64,000 nt of DNA from Streptomyces albofaciens JCM 4342 (lineage in GTDB: Bacteria; Actinomycetota; Actinomycetes; Streptomycetales; Streptomycetaceae), in assembly GCF_008634025.1 (NCBI RefSeq), contig NZ_PDCM01000001.1, forward strand, positions 4,434,501 to 4,498,500. The letters are read 5' to 3'. Shown here piece after piece: positions 26,647 through 34,801 of this stretch. The translations under genes and the position numbers were made by a program. Every line of letters begins with the position of its first letter. Positions within the stretch are counted from its first letter, which is position 1. The notes beneath the pieces are model-generated. The model ran no database searches and was not told the origin of the DNA. It saw only the letters and a list, made by a program, of their open reading frames with translations.

Positions 26647-27702
26647 ATGCACGGAATCATCCCCCTGACCATCCTCGTGGTCTCGCTCGTCGTCTGGCTG
26701 GTGAAGCGCAGGCGTACGTCGAAGCTCGCCGCGGCGGCCGGTGCCGACCTGGTGCCGCGGGAGCAGCAGAACACGAACCGGTCCTTCCCGGACCCCGAAG
26801 CGGACGCCGTGGAAGCGGCCCTCGCCCGGGGCGAATGGCAGCCCGCCGCCCAGGCGATCGCCGCCGCCGGTACGGACTGGGAGCGCCGCTCCTACCTGGT
26901 GGACGTCGTCGCCGACCGGGCGGCCCGGGACGACGCCTGGCTGCGGGCCTGGCAGGCCGCGCGCCCGGACGACCCGGACGCGGCGGTCGTACGGGCCGCC
27001 GCGCAGGTGGCGTTGGCCTGGGAGATCCGGACCGGAGCCTTTGCCGAGCACGTCACCGGCGAGCAGGCCGCCGGGTTCCTCCGGGTGCTGGGGGAAGCCC
27101 GGGAGGACTTCGAGCGGGCGCGGAAACTGGCCCTGCCGGGCGACCCCACGCCGTATCTCAAGGAGATCCCGCTCTACAAGGGCCTGAACGCCCCGCACGA
27201 GGCGATGCTCGCGCTGTGGAGCGAGGTCACCGCCCGCGCCCCGTACCACTACGAGGCCCACGCACACGCGCTCCAGTACTGGTGCGCGAAGTGGCACGGC
27301 TCCGCCGAGACGGCCCGCGACTTCGCCGGGCAGGCCGCGGCGTCGGCGCCGCCCGGCAGCCTGCTGTCGGTCATCCGGCTGATCGCCTGGTTCGAGCACC
27401 ACCACGACGACGCGCCGTCCGAGGCGTTCGGCTGGCCGGAGGTCAGGGGCATGACCGACGCGGCGCTGGCGGATGTCGCGGCGGCACGGCCGGACCACCC
27501 GAGGCTCGCGGAGGCCCGCCATCTACTGGCGTACTTCCTGACCCGGCAGGAACGGTACGAGGCGGCCATGATCCAGTTCCGGGACGTGGACGGCTGCGTG
27601 GACGCGCTGCCGTGGCGCTACTTCGAGGACCCGGCGAAGGCCTTCTGCGGCATCCGGGACGCGGCGCTGCGGGGCGCGGTGAGCGGCCGGGCACCGGCCT
27701 GA
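26647..27702 (+). CDS. Membrane-anchored TPR-like protein (DUF4034-like)
   Basis: A 351-residue protein: an N-terminal transmembrane helix (IIPLTILVVSLVVWLVKRRR) followed by a helical-repeat cytoplasmic domain with paired helices such as WQPAAQAIAAAGTDWERR and RPDHPRLAEARHLLAYFL. This resembles the DUF4034 group. The function is unknown; TPR-like folds usually mediate protein contacts. It stands 157 bp after the M48 protease, probably a separate transcript. Confidence 0.78.
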   Translation: MHGIIPLTILVVSLVVWLVKRRRTSKLAAAAGADLVPREQQNTNRSFPDPEADAVEAALARGEWQPAAQAIAAAGTDWERRSYLVDVVADRAARDDAWLRAWQAARPDDPDAAVVRAAAQVALAWEIRTGAFAEHVTGEQAAGFLRVLGEAREDFERARKLALPGDPTPYLKEIPLYKGLNAPHEAMLALWSEVTARAPYHYEAHAHALQYWCAKWHGSAETARDFAGQAAASAPPGSLLSVIRLIAWFEHHHDDAPSEAFGWPEVRGMTDAALADVAAARPDHPRLAEARHLLAYFLTRQERYEAAMIQFRDVDGCVDALPWRYFEDPAKAFCGIRDAALRGAVSGRAPA

Positions 27703-27772
27703 TCACGGCGCGAACAGCACGACCGGCAATGTCGATTGTTTGTCTTCTTCCATCTGAATGCGAGGACTGCAT

Positions 27773-28699
27773 ATGAGCGTCTCCCCTCCGCCGGACGGCC
27801 CGAAGCCCGAGGAGCCGGCGGCCGAGGCCCGCGACCCGTGGCGTCCCCCGTCGCCCGGACCGGCCCCGGACCCGGCGTCCGCCCCCTGGTCGCCGTACCC
27901 GATGGACCCGCTGCTGGCGGCCCGGCCGCCGCGCAACGGCATGGGCATCACGGCCCTGGTGCTCGGCATCGTCAGCCTGGTGCTCGGCGTGTTCGTCTTC
28001 CTGTTCTGGATGACCTGGCTGCCGGGCCTGCTGGCCGTGATCTTCGGCATCATCGGGATGCGCCGTCACCGCAAGGGCCTGGCGACGAACGGGACGATGG
28101 CGACGGTCGGCACGGTCCTGGGCGCCCTCGGCCTGGTGGCCTCGATCGCCTGCGGGATCTTCGTCGCCGTGCTGGCGAAGAAGGCCGTCGACGACACGCG
28201 TGCGCAGGTCAAGAAGGTGGAGGCCTCCGTGGAGGCGGAGCGGGAGAAGGCCCGGCAGGAAGCGGAGAAGGCCGAGCGGGAGGAGAAGGCCCGCCATCTG
28301 GCGTTCGGCGGGACGTACTCCTTCCCGGACGGACTGAAGGTCACCGTCGCCAAGCCGGAGCGGCACACCCCCGGACGCGTGGTGTTCGGGCACGCCAAGG
28401 GCAACAAGGCGATCGAGGTGACGGTCACGGTCGTCAACACCGGGACCCGGCGGGCCGCGACGGACGCGGGCCTGCCCCACGTCAAGGACGCCGACGGGGC
28501 CCAGGCGGAACTGGTGATCGACAGCAGCGGCCGGCAGAAGCTCATCACCGGATACGTCGAGCCGGGCCAGACGGTCGTCGGCCGGTACCACTTCTCCCTG
28601 CCGCCGAAAGCCGCCGACAAGATAGAGGTCGAATTCAGCCCCAATCTGGAGCGTTCCGACTACTCCTACTGGAGCGGCCCCACCGGCCTGGGGAGTTGA
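27773..28699 (+). CDS. DUF4190/DUF4352-type membrane protein
   Basis: A 308-residue protein with a Pro-rich cytoplasmic start, two DUF4190-like transmembrane segments (about 60-120: GITALVLGIVSLVLGVFVFL and VGTVLGALGLVASIACGIFV), a Lys/Glu/Ala coiled coil (about 140-180) and an extracellular beta-sandwich like DUF4352 (FGGTYSFPDGLKVTV to the end). ATG at 27773 follows GCGAGGACT. Such proteins are common at the Streptomyces surface; the role is unknown. Confidence 0.8.
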   Translation: MSVSPPPDGPKPEEPAAEARDPWRPPSPGPAPDPASAPWSPYPMDPLLAARPPRNGMGITALVLGIVSLVLGVFVFLFWMTWLPGLLAVIFGIIGMRRHRKGLATNGTMATVGTVLGALGLVASIACGIFVAVLAKKAVDDTRAQVKKVEASVEAEREKARQEAEKAEREEKARHLAFGGTYSFPDGLKVTVAKPERHTPGRVVFGHAKGNKAIEVTVTVVNTGTRRAATDAGLPHVKDADGAQAELVIDSSGRQKLITGYVEPGQTVVGRYHFSLPPKAADKIEVEFSPNLERSDYSYWSGPTGLGS

Positions 28700-28860
28700 C
28701 CCGGGTCTGCCTGGCCTGCCGGACCCGCCAGGCCCGCCCGGCCCGTACCGGAACGACCGGCACGGGCCGCGGCATGGCCGGTTCCGCCGTTGTCCGGGAT
28801 GCCGCGGTGCAGTTGGCTGGCGCTGTTCCGTCCGGTGTCCATGGGGCTGGGGAGTGAATC

Positions 28861-30198
28861 GTGCGGCGATGGACCACTGTTCCGGCGGTGCTGGCAACGG
28901 TCTGGGTCACGACGCTGCCCGCCGCGTCCGCCCTCGGCACGGGCACCGGTACGGCCGGGCGGAGCGTGCAGCGGGTCAGCGTCAGCGCCGCCGGAGCCCA
29001 GGCCGACGGTGACTCCTCCGGCGCCGTGCTCAGCGCGAACGGACGCGTCGTCGTCTTCACCAGCCGGGCCCGCAACCTCGTACCGGGCACGCCCGAGGGG
29101 ACCGGCATCCAGCTGTACGCCAAGGACCTGCGCACCGGGCGGGTGGACCTCGTCAGCGCGAACCCGGACGGCTCGCCGGGATACGAACCCGGTTACGCGC
29201 ACACGGTGAGCGCCGACGGCCGGTACGTCGCCTTCGACTCGCCGTCGCACACCCTCGACCCGAGCGACTCCGGCGGCGGCATGGACGTCTTCCTCCGCGA
29301 CCGCCGGAAGGGCACCACCGAGCTGATCACCCGGCACGACGGCGACCCGGGCGCCGGGCGCAGCTTCCTGCCCTCGATCAGCGCCGACGGGCGCTTCCTC
29401 GCCTTCACCTCGCTCCGCGACGACCTGGTGCCCAGGGACACCAACGGCCGGGCGGACGTCTTCGTCCGCGACCGGCGGACCGGGGCCACGCGGCGCGTCA
29501 GCGTCGCCAGTGACGGCACACAGGCCGACGCGGCCTCCGACAACGCCGTCATCAGCGCCGACGGGCGGCAGGTGGCCTTCACGACCGAGGCGAGGAACCT
29601 GTTCCCCTGGCCGCAGGGCGCGCCGGGCATCGCCAGGCCGCGGCCGCCGTACGTGACGTTCGGCGTGCACGACCTGCGGACCGGCGGGACCAGGGCGGGC
29701 GCTTACAACTTGAACGGCATCCCGGCCCGCGTCCAGTACGGCCTGCACTTCTCGCCGGACGGCCGGTACCTCCTCTTCGACACCAGCGACGCGCTGCTGC
29801 CGGGCGACGAGTCCGGGTGGTGGGGCTTCTACTCCCGTGACCTGCGCACGGGCGCGTACGCACGGCTGGCCGCGCGGCCGGACGGCGGCCGCCCGACGGG
29901 CAGTGTGACGGGCGCGGGCGTCAGCGCCGACAACCGGACCGCCTTCTTCACCACCAACGCCCCCGACCTGGTACCGGACGACACCAACGGCACCTGGGAC
30001 GTGTTCGCCCGCGACCTGCGCAGCGGCCGGGTCACCCGGCTCGCCTCGACACCGGACGGCGCGCCGCCCGCCGAGGGGGCCCACGGGGTGTCGCCCGACC
30101 GCCGCGGCCGGCTGGTGGCGTTCACCGGCGCCGGCGCCGATCTGGTGCCGGGCGACACCAACGGGGCGAGCGACGTCTTCGTACGGCGGCTGCGCTGA
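28861..30198 (+). CDS. Secreted TolB-like (PD40) beta-propeller protein
   Basis: A 445-residue protein with a Sec signal (MRRWTTVPAVLATVWVTTLPAASA) and about seven repeats of the PD40 type, each with a SADGRYVAF- or SADGRFLAFTS-like strand followed by a DTNG..DVFVRDR..G turn. The repeats form a beta-propeller. It is probably extracellular; the ligand is unknown. A strong hairpin follows the stop. Confidence 0.85.
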   Translation: MRRWTTVPAVLATVWVTTLPAASALGTGTGTAGRSVQRVSVSAAGAQADGDSSGAVLSANGRVVVFTSRARNLVPGTPEGTGIQLYAKDLRTGRVDLVSANPDGSPGYEPGYAHTVSADGRYVAFDSPSHTLDPSDSGGGMDVFLRDRRKGTTELITRHDGDPGAGRSFLPSISADGRFLAFTSLRDDLVPRDTNGRADVFVRDRRTGATRRVSVASDGTQADAASDNAVISADGRQVAFTTEARNLFPWPQGAPGIARPRPPYVTFGVHDLRTGGTRAGAYNLNGIPARVQYGLHFSPDGRYLLFDTSDALLPGDESGWWGFYSRDLRTGAYARLAARPDGGRPTGSVTGAGVSADNRTAFFTTNAPDLVPDDTNGTWDVFARDLRSGRVTRLASTPDGAPPAEGAHGVSPDRRGRLVAFTGAGADLVPGDTNGASDVFVRRLR

Positions 30199-30200
30199 CG

Positions 30201-30222
30201 GCCGCCCCGCCCCCGGGGCGGC
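30201..30222 (+). terminator. Hairpin after the propeller gene
   Basis: GCCGCCCCG (30201-30209) pairs perfectly with CGGGGCGGC (30214-30222) around four C residues, directly after the stop codon. Confidence 0.7.
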
Positions 30223-30286
30223 GGGCCACGGCGGCCGCGGGAAAACCCGTACCGCCCGCAGGGGCCCGTCCGCTACGGTCAGCCGC

Positions 30287-30337
30287 ATGAAGCGCGCCGG
30301 AATGACGACGACGCCGGAGGCGGTCCCGGCGCGCTGA
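30287..30337 (+). CDS. Threonine-codon leader peptide upstream of the ThrRS gene
   Basis: A 16-codon frame, MKRAGMTTTPEAVPAR, with three consecutive ACG threonine codons (30305-30313). It ends 13 bp before a perfect terminator hairpin and lies 83 bp upstream of a threonyl-tRNA synthetase gene. This is the standard layout of ribosome-mediated attenuation: stalling at Thr codons when charged tRNA-Thr is short would prevent the hairpin and switch on the synthetase. No mapped transcript supports it; the inference rests on layout and codon content. Confidence 0.7.
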   Translation: MKRAGMTTTPEAVPAR

Positions 30338-30350
30338 CGCATGATCCAGT

Positions 30351-30382
30351 CGAAGCCCCGGGGCGGGTGCCCCGGGGCTTCG
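30351..30382 (+). terminator. Attenuator hairpin before the ThrRS gene
   Basis: CGAAGCCCCGGGGC (30351-30364) pairs perfectly over 14 bp with GCCCCGGGGCTTCG (30369-30382), loop GGGT. There is no U tract, as often in Streptomyces. It lies between the leader peptide stop and the ThrRS ribosome site. Confidence 0.75.
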
Positions 30383-30420
30383 CCGTCCGGTCACCCGCCC
30401 TCGCACGCGAGGAGACCACC

Positions 30421-31656
30421 ATGTACGACCACCGCAGGCTCGGCCGCGAACTCGGCCTGTTCGGCAGCGACCCGCTGATCGGCTCCGGACTGCCGTACTG
30501 GCTGCCCGACGGCGCGACCGTACGGCACACCCTGGAGGAGTACATCCGCGACGCCGAACGCCGGGCGGGCTACCAGCACGTGTACTCGCCGGTGCTCGGC
30601 AAACGCGAGCTGTACGAGCGGTCCGGCCACTGGTCGCACTACCACAAGGACATGTTCCCCCCGATGGACCTCGGCGGCGAGCAGGTGGTGCTGCGCCCGA
30701 GCCTGTGCCCGCACCACGCGGTGATCTACCGCTCCCGCGCCCACAGTTACCGCGAACTGCCCCTGCGGATGGCCGAACTGGGCGGCATGTACCGCGCCGA
30801 GCTGTCCGGGGTGCTCGGCGGGCTGAGCCGCGTACGGGCGATCCAGCTCAACGACGCGCACATCTTCTGCACCCTGGACCAGGTCGCCGAGGAGGCGCGG
30901 GCCGCCCTCGGCATGATCCGGCGGGCCTATGAGGCGCTCGGCATCCGGGCGTCCCGGTACCGGCTCTCGCTGCCGGGCCCGGGCGGCAAGTACGTCGCCG
31001 CGCCCGCGTTGTGGGAGCGGTCCACCGCCCTGCTGACCGAGGTCCTCGACCGCTCCGGCCTGCCCTACGAGGAGGGCGAGGGGGAGGCGGCGTTCTACGG
31101 GCCGAAGATCGACGTCCAGGTGACCGACAGCGCCGGACGGGAGTCGACCCTCTCCACCGTCCAGGTCGACTTCCACCAGCCCGAACGGTTCGACCTGCAC
31201 TACATCGGCCCGGACGGCGCCCGGCACCGCCCGGTCATGGTCCACCGCAGCATCATCGGCAGCGTGGAGCGCGCCGTCGCCCACCTCGTCGAGGAGCACG
31301 GCGGCGCCTTCCCCGCCTGGCTCGCGCCCACCCAGCTGGTGATCCTGCCGGTCTCCGAGAGCGAGGTGGGCGGGGCCGAGGCCGTCGCCGAGCGCTGCGC
31401 CCGCCTCGGGCTGCGCGCCCGGCTCGCCGGGCCGGAACGCGGCAGCCTGGGCGCCCGCATCCGGGAGGCCCGCCTCGTCCCGTACCAAGCCGTCGTCGGC
31501 GCCAAGGAGGCCGCCGACGGCCATGTGGCCCTGCGCCTGCGCGACGGCCGTCGGCTCGACCCGCGGCCCGCCGACGCCGCGCTGCGCCGCATCGGCGCCC
31601 TGGTGGCCGCGCACCGTACCGAACTGTGGGAGTGCGGTGACGTGGACACCTGGTAG
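30421..31656 (+). CDS. thrS: Short threonyl-tRNA synthetase lacking TGS and editing domains
   Basis: A 411-residue class II synthetase that would charge tRNA-Thr. It begins directly in the catalytic core; a typical bacterial ThrRS (about 640 residues) carries about 240 extra N-terminal residues for TGS and editing domains, absent here. The three zinc ligands are kept: Cys96 (RPSLCPHH), His147 (LNDAHIFC) and His275 (MVHRSIIGS). The anticodon-binding domain occupies about 310-405. ATG follows AGGAG. It is probably a second, inducible copy; it could serve threonine stress or resistance to a ThrRS inhibitor. It cannot remove mischarged serine in cis. Confidence 0.9.
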   Translation: MYDHRRLGRELGLFGSDPLIGSGLPYWLPDGATVRHTLEEYIRDAERRAGYQHVYSPVLGKRELYERSGHWSHYHKDMFPPMDLGGEQVVLRPSLCPHHAVIYRSRAHSYRELPLRMAELGGMYRAELSGVLGGLSRVRAIQLNDAHIFCTLDQVAEEARAALGMIRRAYEALGIRASRYRLSLPGPGGKYVAAPALWERSTALLTEVLDRSGLPYEEGEGEAAFYGPKIDVQVTDSAGRESTLSTVQVDFHQPERFDLHYIGPDGARHRPVMVHRSIIGSVERAVAHLVEEHGGAFPAWLAPTQLVILPVSESEVGGAEAVAERCARLGLRARLAGPERGSLGARIREARLVPYQAVVGAKEAADGHVALRLRDGRRLDPRPADAALRRIGALVAAHRTELWECGDVDTW

Positions 31657-31664
31657 GGCGTGTT

Positions 31665-31706
31665 CCGGGCGGGCCGGTCAGCGGTGCCGCCACCCGGCCC
31701 GCCCGG
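31665..31706 (+). terminator. Terminator after the ThrRS gene
   Basis: CCGGGCGGGCCGG (31665-31677) pairs perfectly with CCGGCCCGCCCGG (31694-31706), with a small inner hairpin in the loop. Confidence 0.75.
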
Positions 31707-31876
31707 GACAGGTCCGGTGGGCGGGAGGCAGCCCGTCCAGCGCGACGACCGGGGGTTTTCCCTACCCCGGACGGGTCGCTGACCGAACCCCGGACAGGCC
31801 TGACAACCGGATGGATCACTTCCCCTTGATGGCGGAGGCTGAGCGTGTCGCAGACGCTCGTCCGATCGGAGAACCA

Positions 31877-32704
31877 GTGTTCAGCCTGAAGTCCTCACGC
31901 CGCACGGTGGCGCGCACCGCCGCGGTGGCCCTGGCGGGCGCGGCGTGCGCCGCCATGATGTCCGGCAGCGCCGAAGCCATCGTCAACGGCGGGAATTCCA
32001 CGCAGCGCTACCCGTTCATGGTGTCGATCCCGGTGACGGGTGTGGACGACCCCACTTTCCAGGGGGTCTGCGGGGGATCGCTGATCGACGCGAAGTGGGT
32101 GCTCACCGCGGCGCACTGCGTGGACCCGAGGCTCGTCACGCTGGACGGCACCGTCCGGATCGGCAGCGAGTGGAAGAGGTCCGGGGGCACGGTGCGGTCC
32201 ATCGCGCAGACGGTGTCCCACCCGGGCTACAAGAACGGCGAGAACATCGTTGCCAACCGCGACGACATCGCTCTGATCCGCCTGGACCGCGCGGTCTCCG
32301 AGAAGCCCATTCGCATCGCCGGCACCCCGGGGCGGCCCGGCACTCCGACCCGGCTGCTGGGCTTCGGCACCGTCGACGACACCGCCCCCGATCCCGCCAA
32401 GGGAGTCTTCCCCAACCGGCTCCAGGAACTCGACACACGCAGGGCGGCGGTCTCCGAGTGCGCGCCGGGTTACGCGAACAGCACCCGCCTGTGCACGGTC
32501 AGCCAGGTGCCGAAGGCCATGGCGTGCCACGGTGACTCGGGCGGCCCCCAGATCCGGCGGGACCGGAAGGGACGCTGGCAACTCATCGGCGTCACCTCGG
32601 GCCCGGGCGCCCCGGGCGTGCGATGCAGCGAGGGCCCGGGGCTCTACACCAGCGCGCCCGCCTACGCGGGCTGGATCCACAAGACGGTGAGCCGCGACGG
32701 CTGA
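31877..32704 (+). CDS. Secreted trypsin-like serine protease
   Basis: A 275-residue S1 protease. The signal peptide ends around SGSAEA, and the mature enzyme would begin at IVNGG (residue 35). The catalytic triad is His80 (TAAHC), Asp130 (RDDIALIRL) and Ser221 (GDSGGP), with paired cysteines. The acidic pocket residue that gives Arg/Lys specificity, expected six residues before the catalytic serine, is not clear: the local sequence is KAMACHGDSGG, so specificity may not be classical trypsin. GTG at 31877 follows GGAGAACCA; an upstream in-frame ATG (31811) would spoil the signal. Confidence 0.88.
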   Translation: MFSLKSSRRTVARTAAVALAGAACAAMMSGSAEAIVNGGNSTQRYPFMVSIPVTGVDDPTFQGVCGGSLIDAKWVLTAAHCVDPRLVTLDGTVRIGSEWKRSGGTVRSIAQTVSHPGYKNGENIVANRDDIALIRLDRAVSEKPIRIAGTPGRPGTPTRLLGFGTVDDTAPDPAKGVFPNRLQELDTRRAAVSECAPGYANSTRLCTVSQVPKAMACHGDSGGPQIRRDRKGRWQLIGVTSGPGAPGVRCSEGPGLYTSAPAYAGWIHKTVSRDG

Positions 32705-32846
32705 TCCGGGACACCGACGCTGTGCCGGAGCGCTCGCTCCGCCGGGCCCACGGAGAAGGCGGAGGCGAGCGCAGTGGCACGAGTGAGGCGTGTGGACGTG
32801 CCCCGGCCCTTGCGCCGGGTGTGCGGCGTGTAGTCCGCTACCCCTC

Positions 32847-34448
32847 ATGGTGAAGAGGAGAATTGCCGCACTGATGGCCGTGCTGGTCACGGGTTCTCTG
32901 GTCACGGGCATACCGGAGCCGCGCGCGGAGGCCGCCGTGCCGGGCGGCGGCGCTGCGCCGCCCGCCGGTCCGGCCACCGCGCTCGGAGTCGATCTCGACA
33001 CCGTGACGATTCCGGAGCTGCAGGACCGCATGGAGGACGGTTCCCTGACGTCCGCCGCCCTGACCCGCGCGTATCTGCGCCGCATCGAGGCCGTCGATCC
33101 GAAGATCAACGCGGTGCTGCGGACCGACCCGACCGCCCTGCGCCAGGCCGCCGCCAGCGACGCCCGGCACCGGCGCGGCGACACGCTCGGGCCGCTGGAC
33201 GGCATCCCCGTCCTGGTCAAGGACAACGTGAACACCCGCGGCCTGCTCTCGACGGCGGGCTCGCTCGCACTCGCCGGCAGGCCGCCGGCCCAAGACGCCA
33301 CGCTGGTGACCCGGCTGCGCCAGGCCGGCGCGGTGATCCTCGGCAAGACCAATCTGTCGGAGTGGGCCAACTTCCGTTCCACCAAGCCGACATCGGGGTG
33401 GTCGGCGGTCGGCGGGCAGACCCGCAACCCGTACGTGCTGGACCGCAACCCGTGCGGCTCGTCCTCCGGTTCGGCCGCCGCGCTCGCCGCGTCGCTGTCG
33501 CAGGTGGCGATCGGCACCGAGACGGACGGCTCGATCGTGTGCCCGGCCGGGATGAACGGGGTGGCCGGCCTCAAGCCCAGCCTCGGGGTGGTCAGCGGGG
33601 ACGGCGTGGTACCGATCTCCGCCGAGCAGGACACCGCGGGGCCGATGGCCCGCAACGTGACCGATGTGGCGCTCACCCTCGCGGCGCTCAGCGGCGACAG
33701 CACGCGGTACGGGGCCTCCTCCAAAGGCGGGGACGGGACCGGGAGTGCCGGCGGGCTGCGCGGCAAGCGGATCGGGCTGTGGCGGCTGCCGGAACTCGGC
33801 CCCGAGGTGGACGCCGTCATGACCCGTACGGCGGCGAAGCTGCGCGCGGCGGGAGCCCAGGTCGTCGAGGTGACACCGCCGTACCAGAAGCGCCTCGCCG
33901 AGCTGGAGTTCCCGGCCCTGCTGAGCGAGTTCCACCGGGACATCGACGCCTACCTCGCCACCCGCGAGGGCCCCCGCGACCTCGCCGGGCTCATCGAGTT
34001 CACCCGGAGCCACCCGGCCGAGCGGACCTGCTTCCCCGGCCAGGAGCTGTTCGAGCAGGCGCTCGCCGCGCCGCCCACCACGGACCCCAAGTACCGGGCG
34101 ATGCGCGCCGAGCTGAAGGATCTCTCCCGGCGCTCCATCGACGAGACCCTGGCCGCACACCGGCTGGACGCCATCGCCGCCCCCACGAACCCGCCCGCCT
34201 GGACGACCGACTGCGCGCGGGGTGACAACGACGTGATCCCGTCCTCCACGCCCGCGGCCGTGGCCGGTTACCCGTCACTGTCCGTGCCGGCCGGCTCCGT
34301 GGGCGAACTGCCCGTCGGCGTGCTCCTGACCGCCGGGAACCATCAGGACGCCGCGCTGCTGGCCCTGGGGGCCGCGGTGGAGCACCGGCTGGATGCCTGG
34401 AAGGCGCCGCGCTATCTGCCGACGACCGGGGGTGGCGGCGGCCGGTGA
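32847..34448 (+). CDS. Secreted amidase-signature enzyme
   Basis: A 533-residue protein with a Sec signal (MVKRRIAALMAVLVTGSLVTG, then IPEPRAEAA). It carries the amidase signature triad Lys125 (LVKDNVNT), Ser about 205 (CGSSSGSAAALAA) and nucleophile Ser229 (TETDGSIVCPA). It would hydrolyse amides outside the cell. Family members act on peptide amides or small amides; the substrate is unknown. The gene is 142 bp after the trypsin gene and on the same strand. Confidence 0.88.
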   Translation: MVKRRIAALMAVLVTGSLVTGIPEPRAEAAVPGGGAAPPAGPATALGVDLDTVTIPELQDRMEDGSLTSAALTRAYLRRIEAVDPKINAVLRTDPTALRQAAASDARHRRGDTLGPLDGIPVLVKDNVNTRGLLSTAGSLALAGRPPAQDATLVTRLRQAGAVILGKTNLSEWANFRSTKPTSGWSAVGGQTRNPYVLDRNPCGSSSGSAAALAASLSQVAIGTETDGSIVCPAGMNGVAGLKPSLGVVSGDGVVPISAEQDTAGPMARNVTDVALTLAALSGDSTRYGASSKGGDGTGSAGGLRGKRIGLWRLPELGPEVDAVMTRTAAKLRAAGAQVVEVTPPYQKRLAELEFPALLSEFHRDIDAYLATREGPRDLAGLIEFTRSHPAERTCFPGQELFEQALAAPPTTDPKYRAMRAELKDLSRRSIDETLAAHRLDAIAAPTNPPAWTTDCARGDNDVIPSSTPAAVAGYPSLSVPAGSVGELPVGVLLTAGNHQDAALLALGAAVEHRLDAWKAPRYLPTTGGGGGR

Positions 34449-34526
34449 TCCGGCGCCGCTGACCGTGTGCCGAACTCCGCGGCAAAGCCGGCGATCCGGA
34501 CGCCGCTGACCGCGCGCCAACTCCGC
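34447..34526. repeat. Imperfect 34-bp direct duplication, period 46 bp
   Basis: 34447-34480 and 34493-34526 share about 90 percent identity, each running from GATCCGG through GCCGCTGACCG to ACTCCGC. The first copy starts at the amidase stop codon. It looks like a local slippage duplication. Confidence 0.55.
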
Positions 34527-34801
34527 CCGCGTGCCCGCCACTCCCCGGCGGGCACCTCCGCGCCGCCCGCTCCGCTCACCCGCGGTCAGCGGTCAGCGCT
34601 CGGTCAGTTCCCCCGCAGGCGCGGAGGTCGGCCACCCCGAGACGCCCGCTCCGCGCGCTGACCGTCCCCGCCCGGCAGCGGCCCGCCGTTCTGACCTAAC
34701 TGACCTTACTGACCTCCGCTGACCCTTCATTAACCCCCGGCCCTCGACTGTCATGGAATGCGGCAACCGACCGCCGTGCACGAGACGAGCTGGGGGATCT
34801 G
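34449..34801. other. Upstream region of the picolinate/PKS cluster
   Basis: 353 bp with no gene. It holds the second half of the 34-bp duplication, four TGACC(T/C) direct repeats at 34692-34725, and at 34744-34767 a TCGACTG half-site with a downstream CAAC half that partly resembles the StrR operator (GTTCGActG-N11-CagTcAAC). The promoter of the aminotransferase gene should lie between 34690 and 34790. Confidence 0.6.
34692..34725. repeat. TGACCT direct repeats upstream of the cluster
   Basis: TGACCTAAC (34692), TGACCTTAC (34701), TGACCTCCGC (34710) and TGACCC (34720) follow one another at a 9, 9 and 10 bp pitch, about 80-110 bp upstream of the first cluster gene. They may be an activator binding array. 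Confidence 0.55.
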
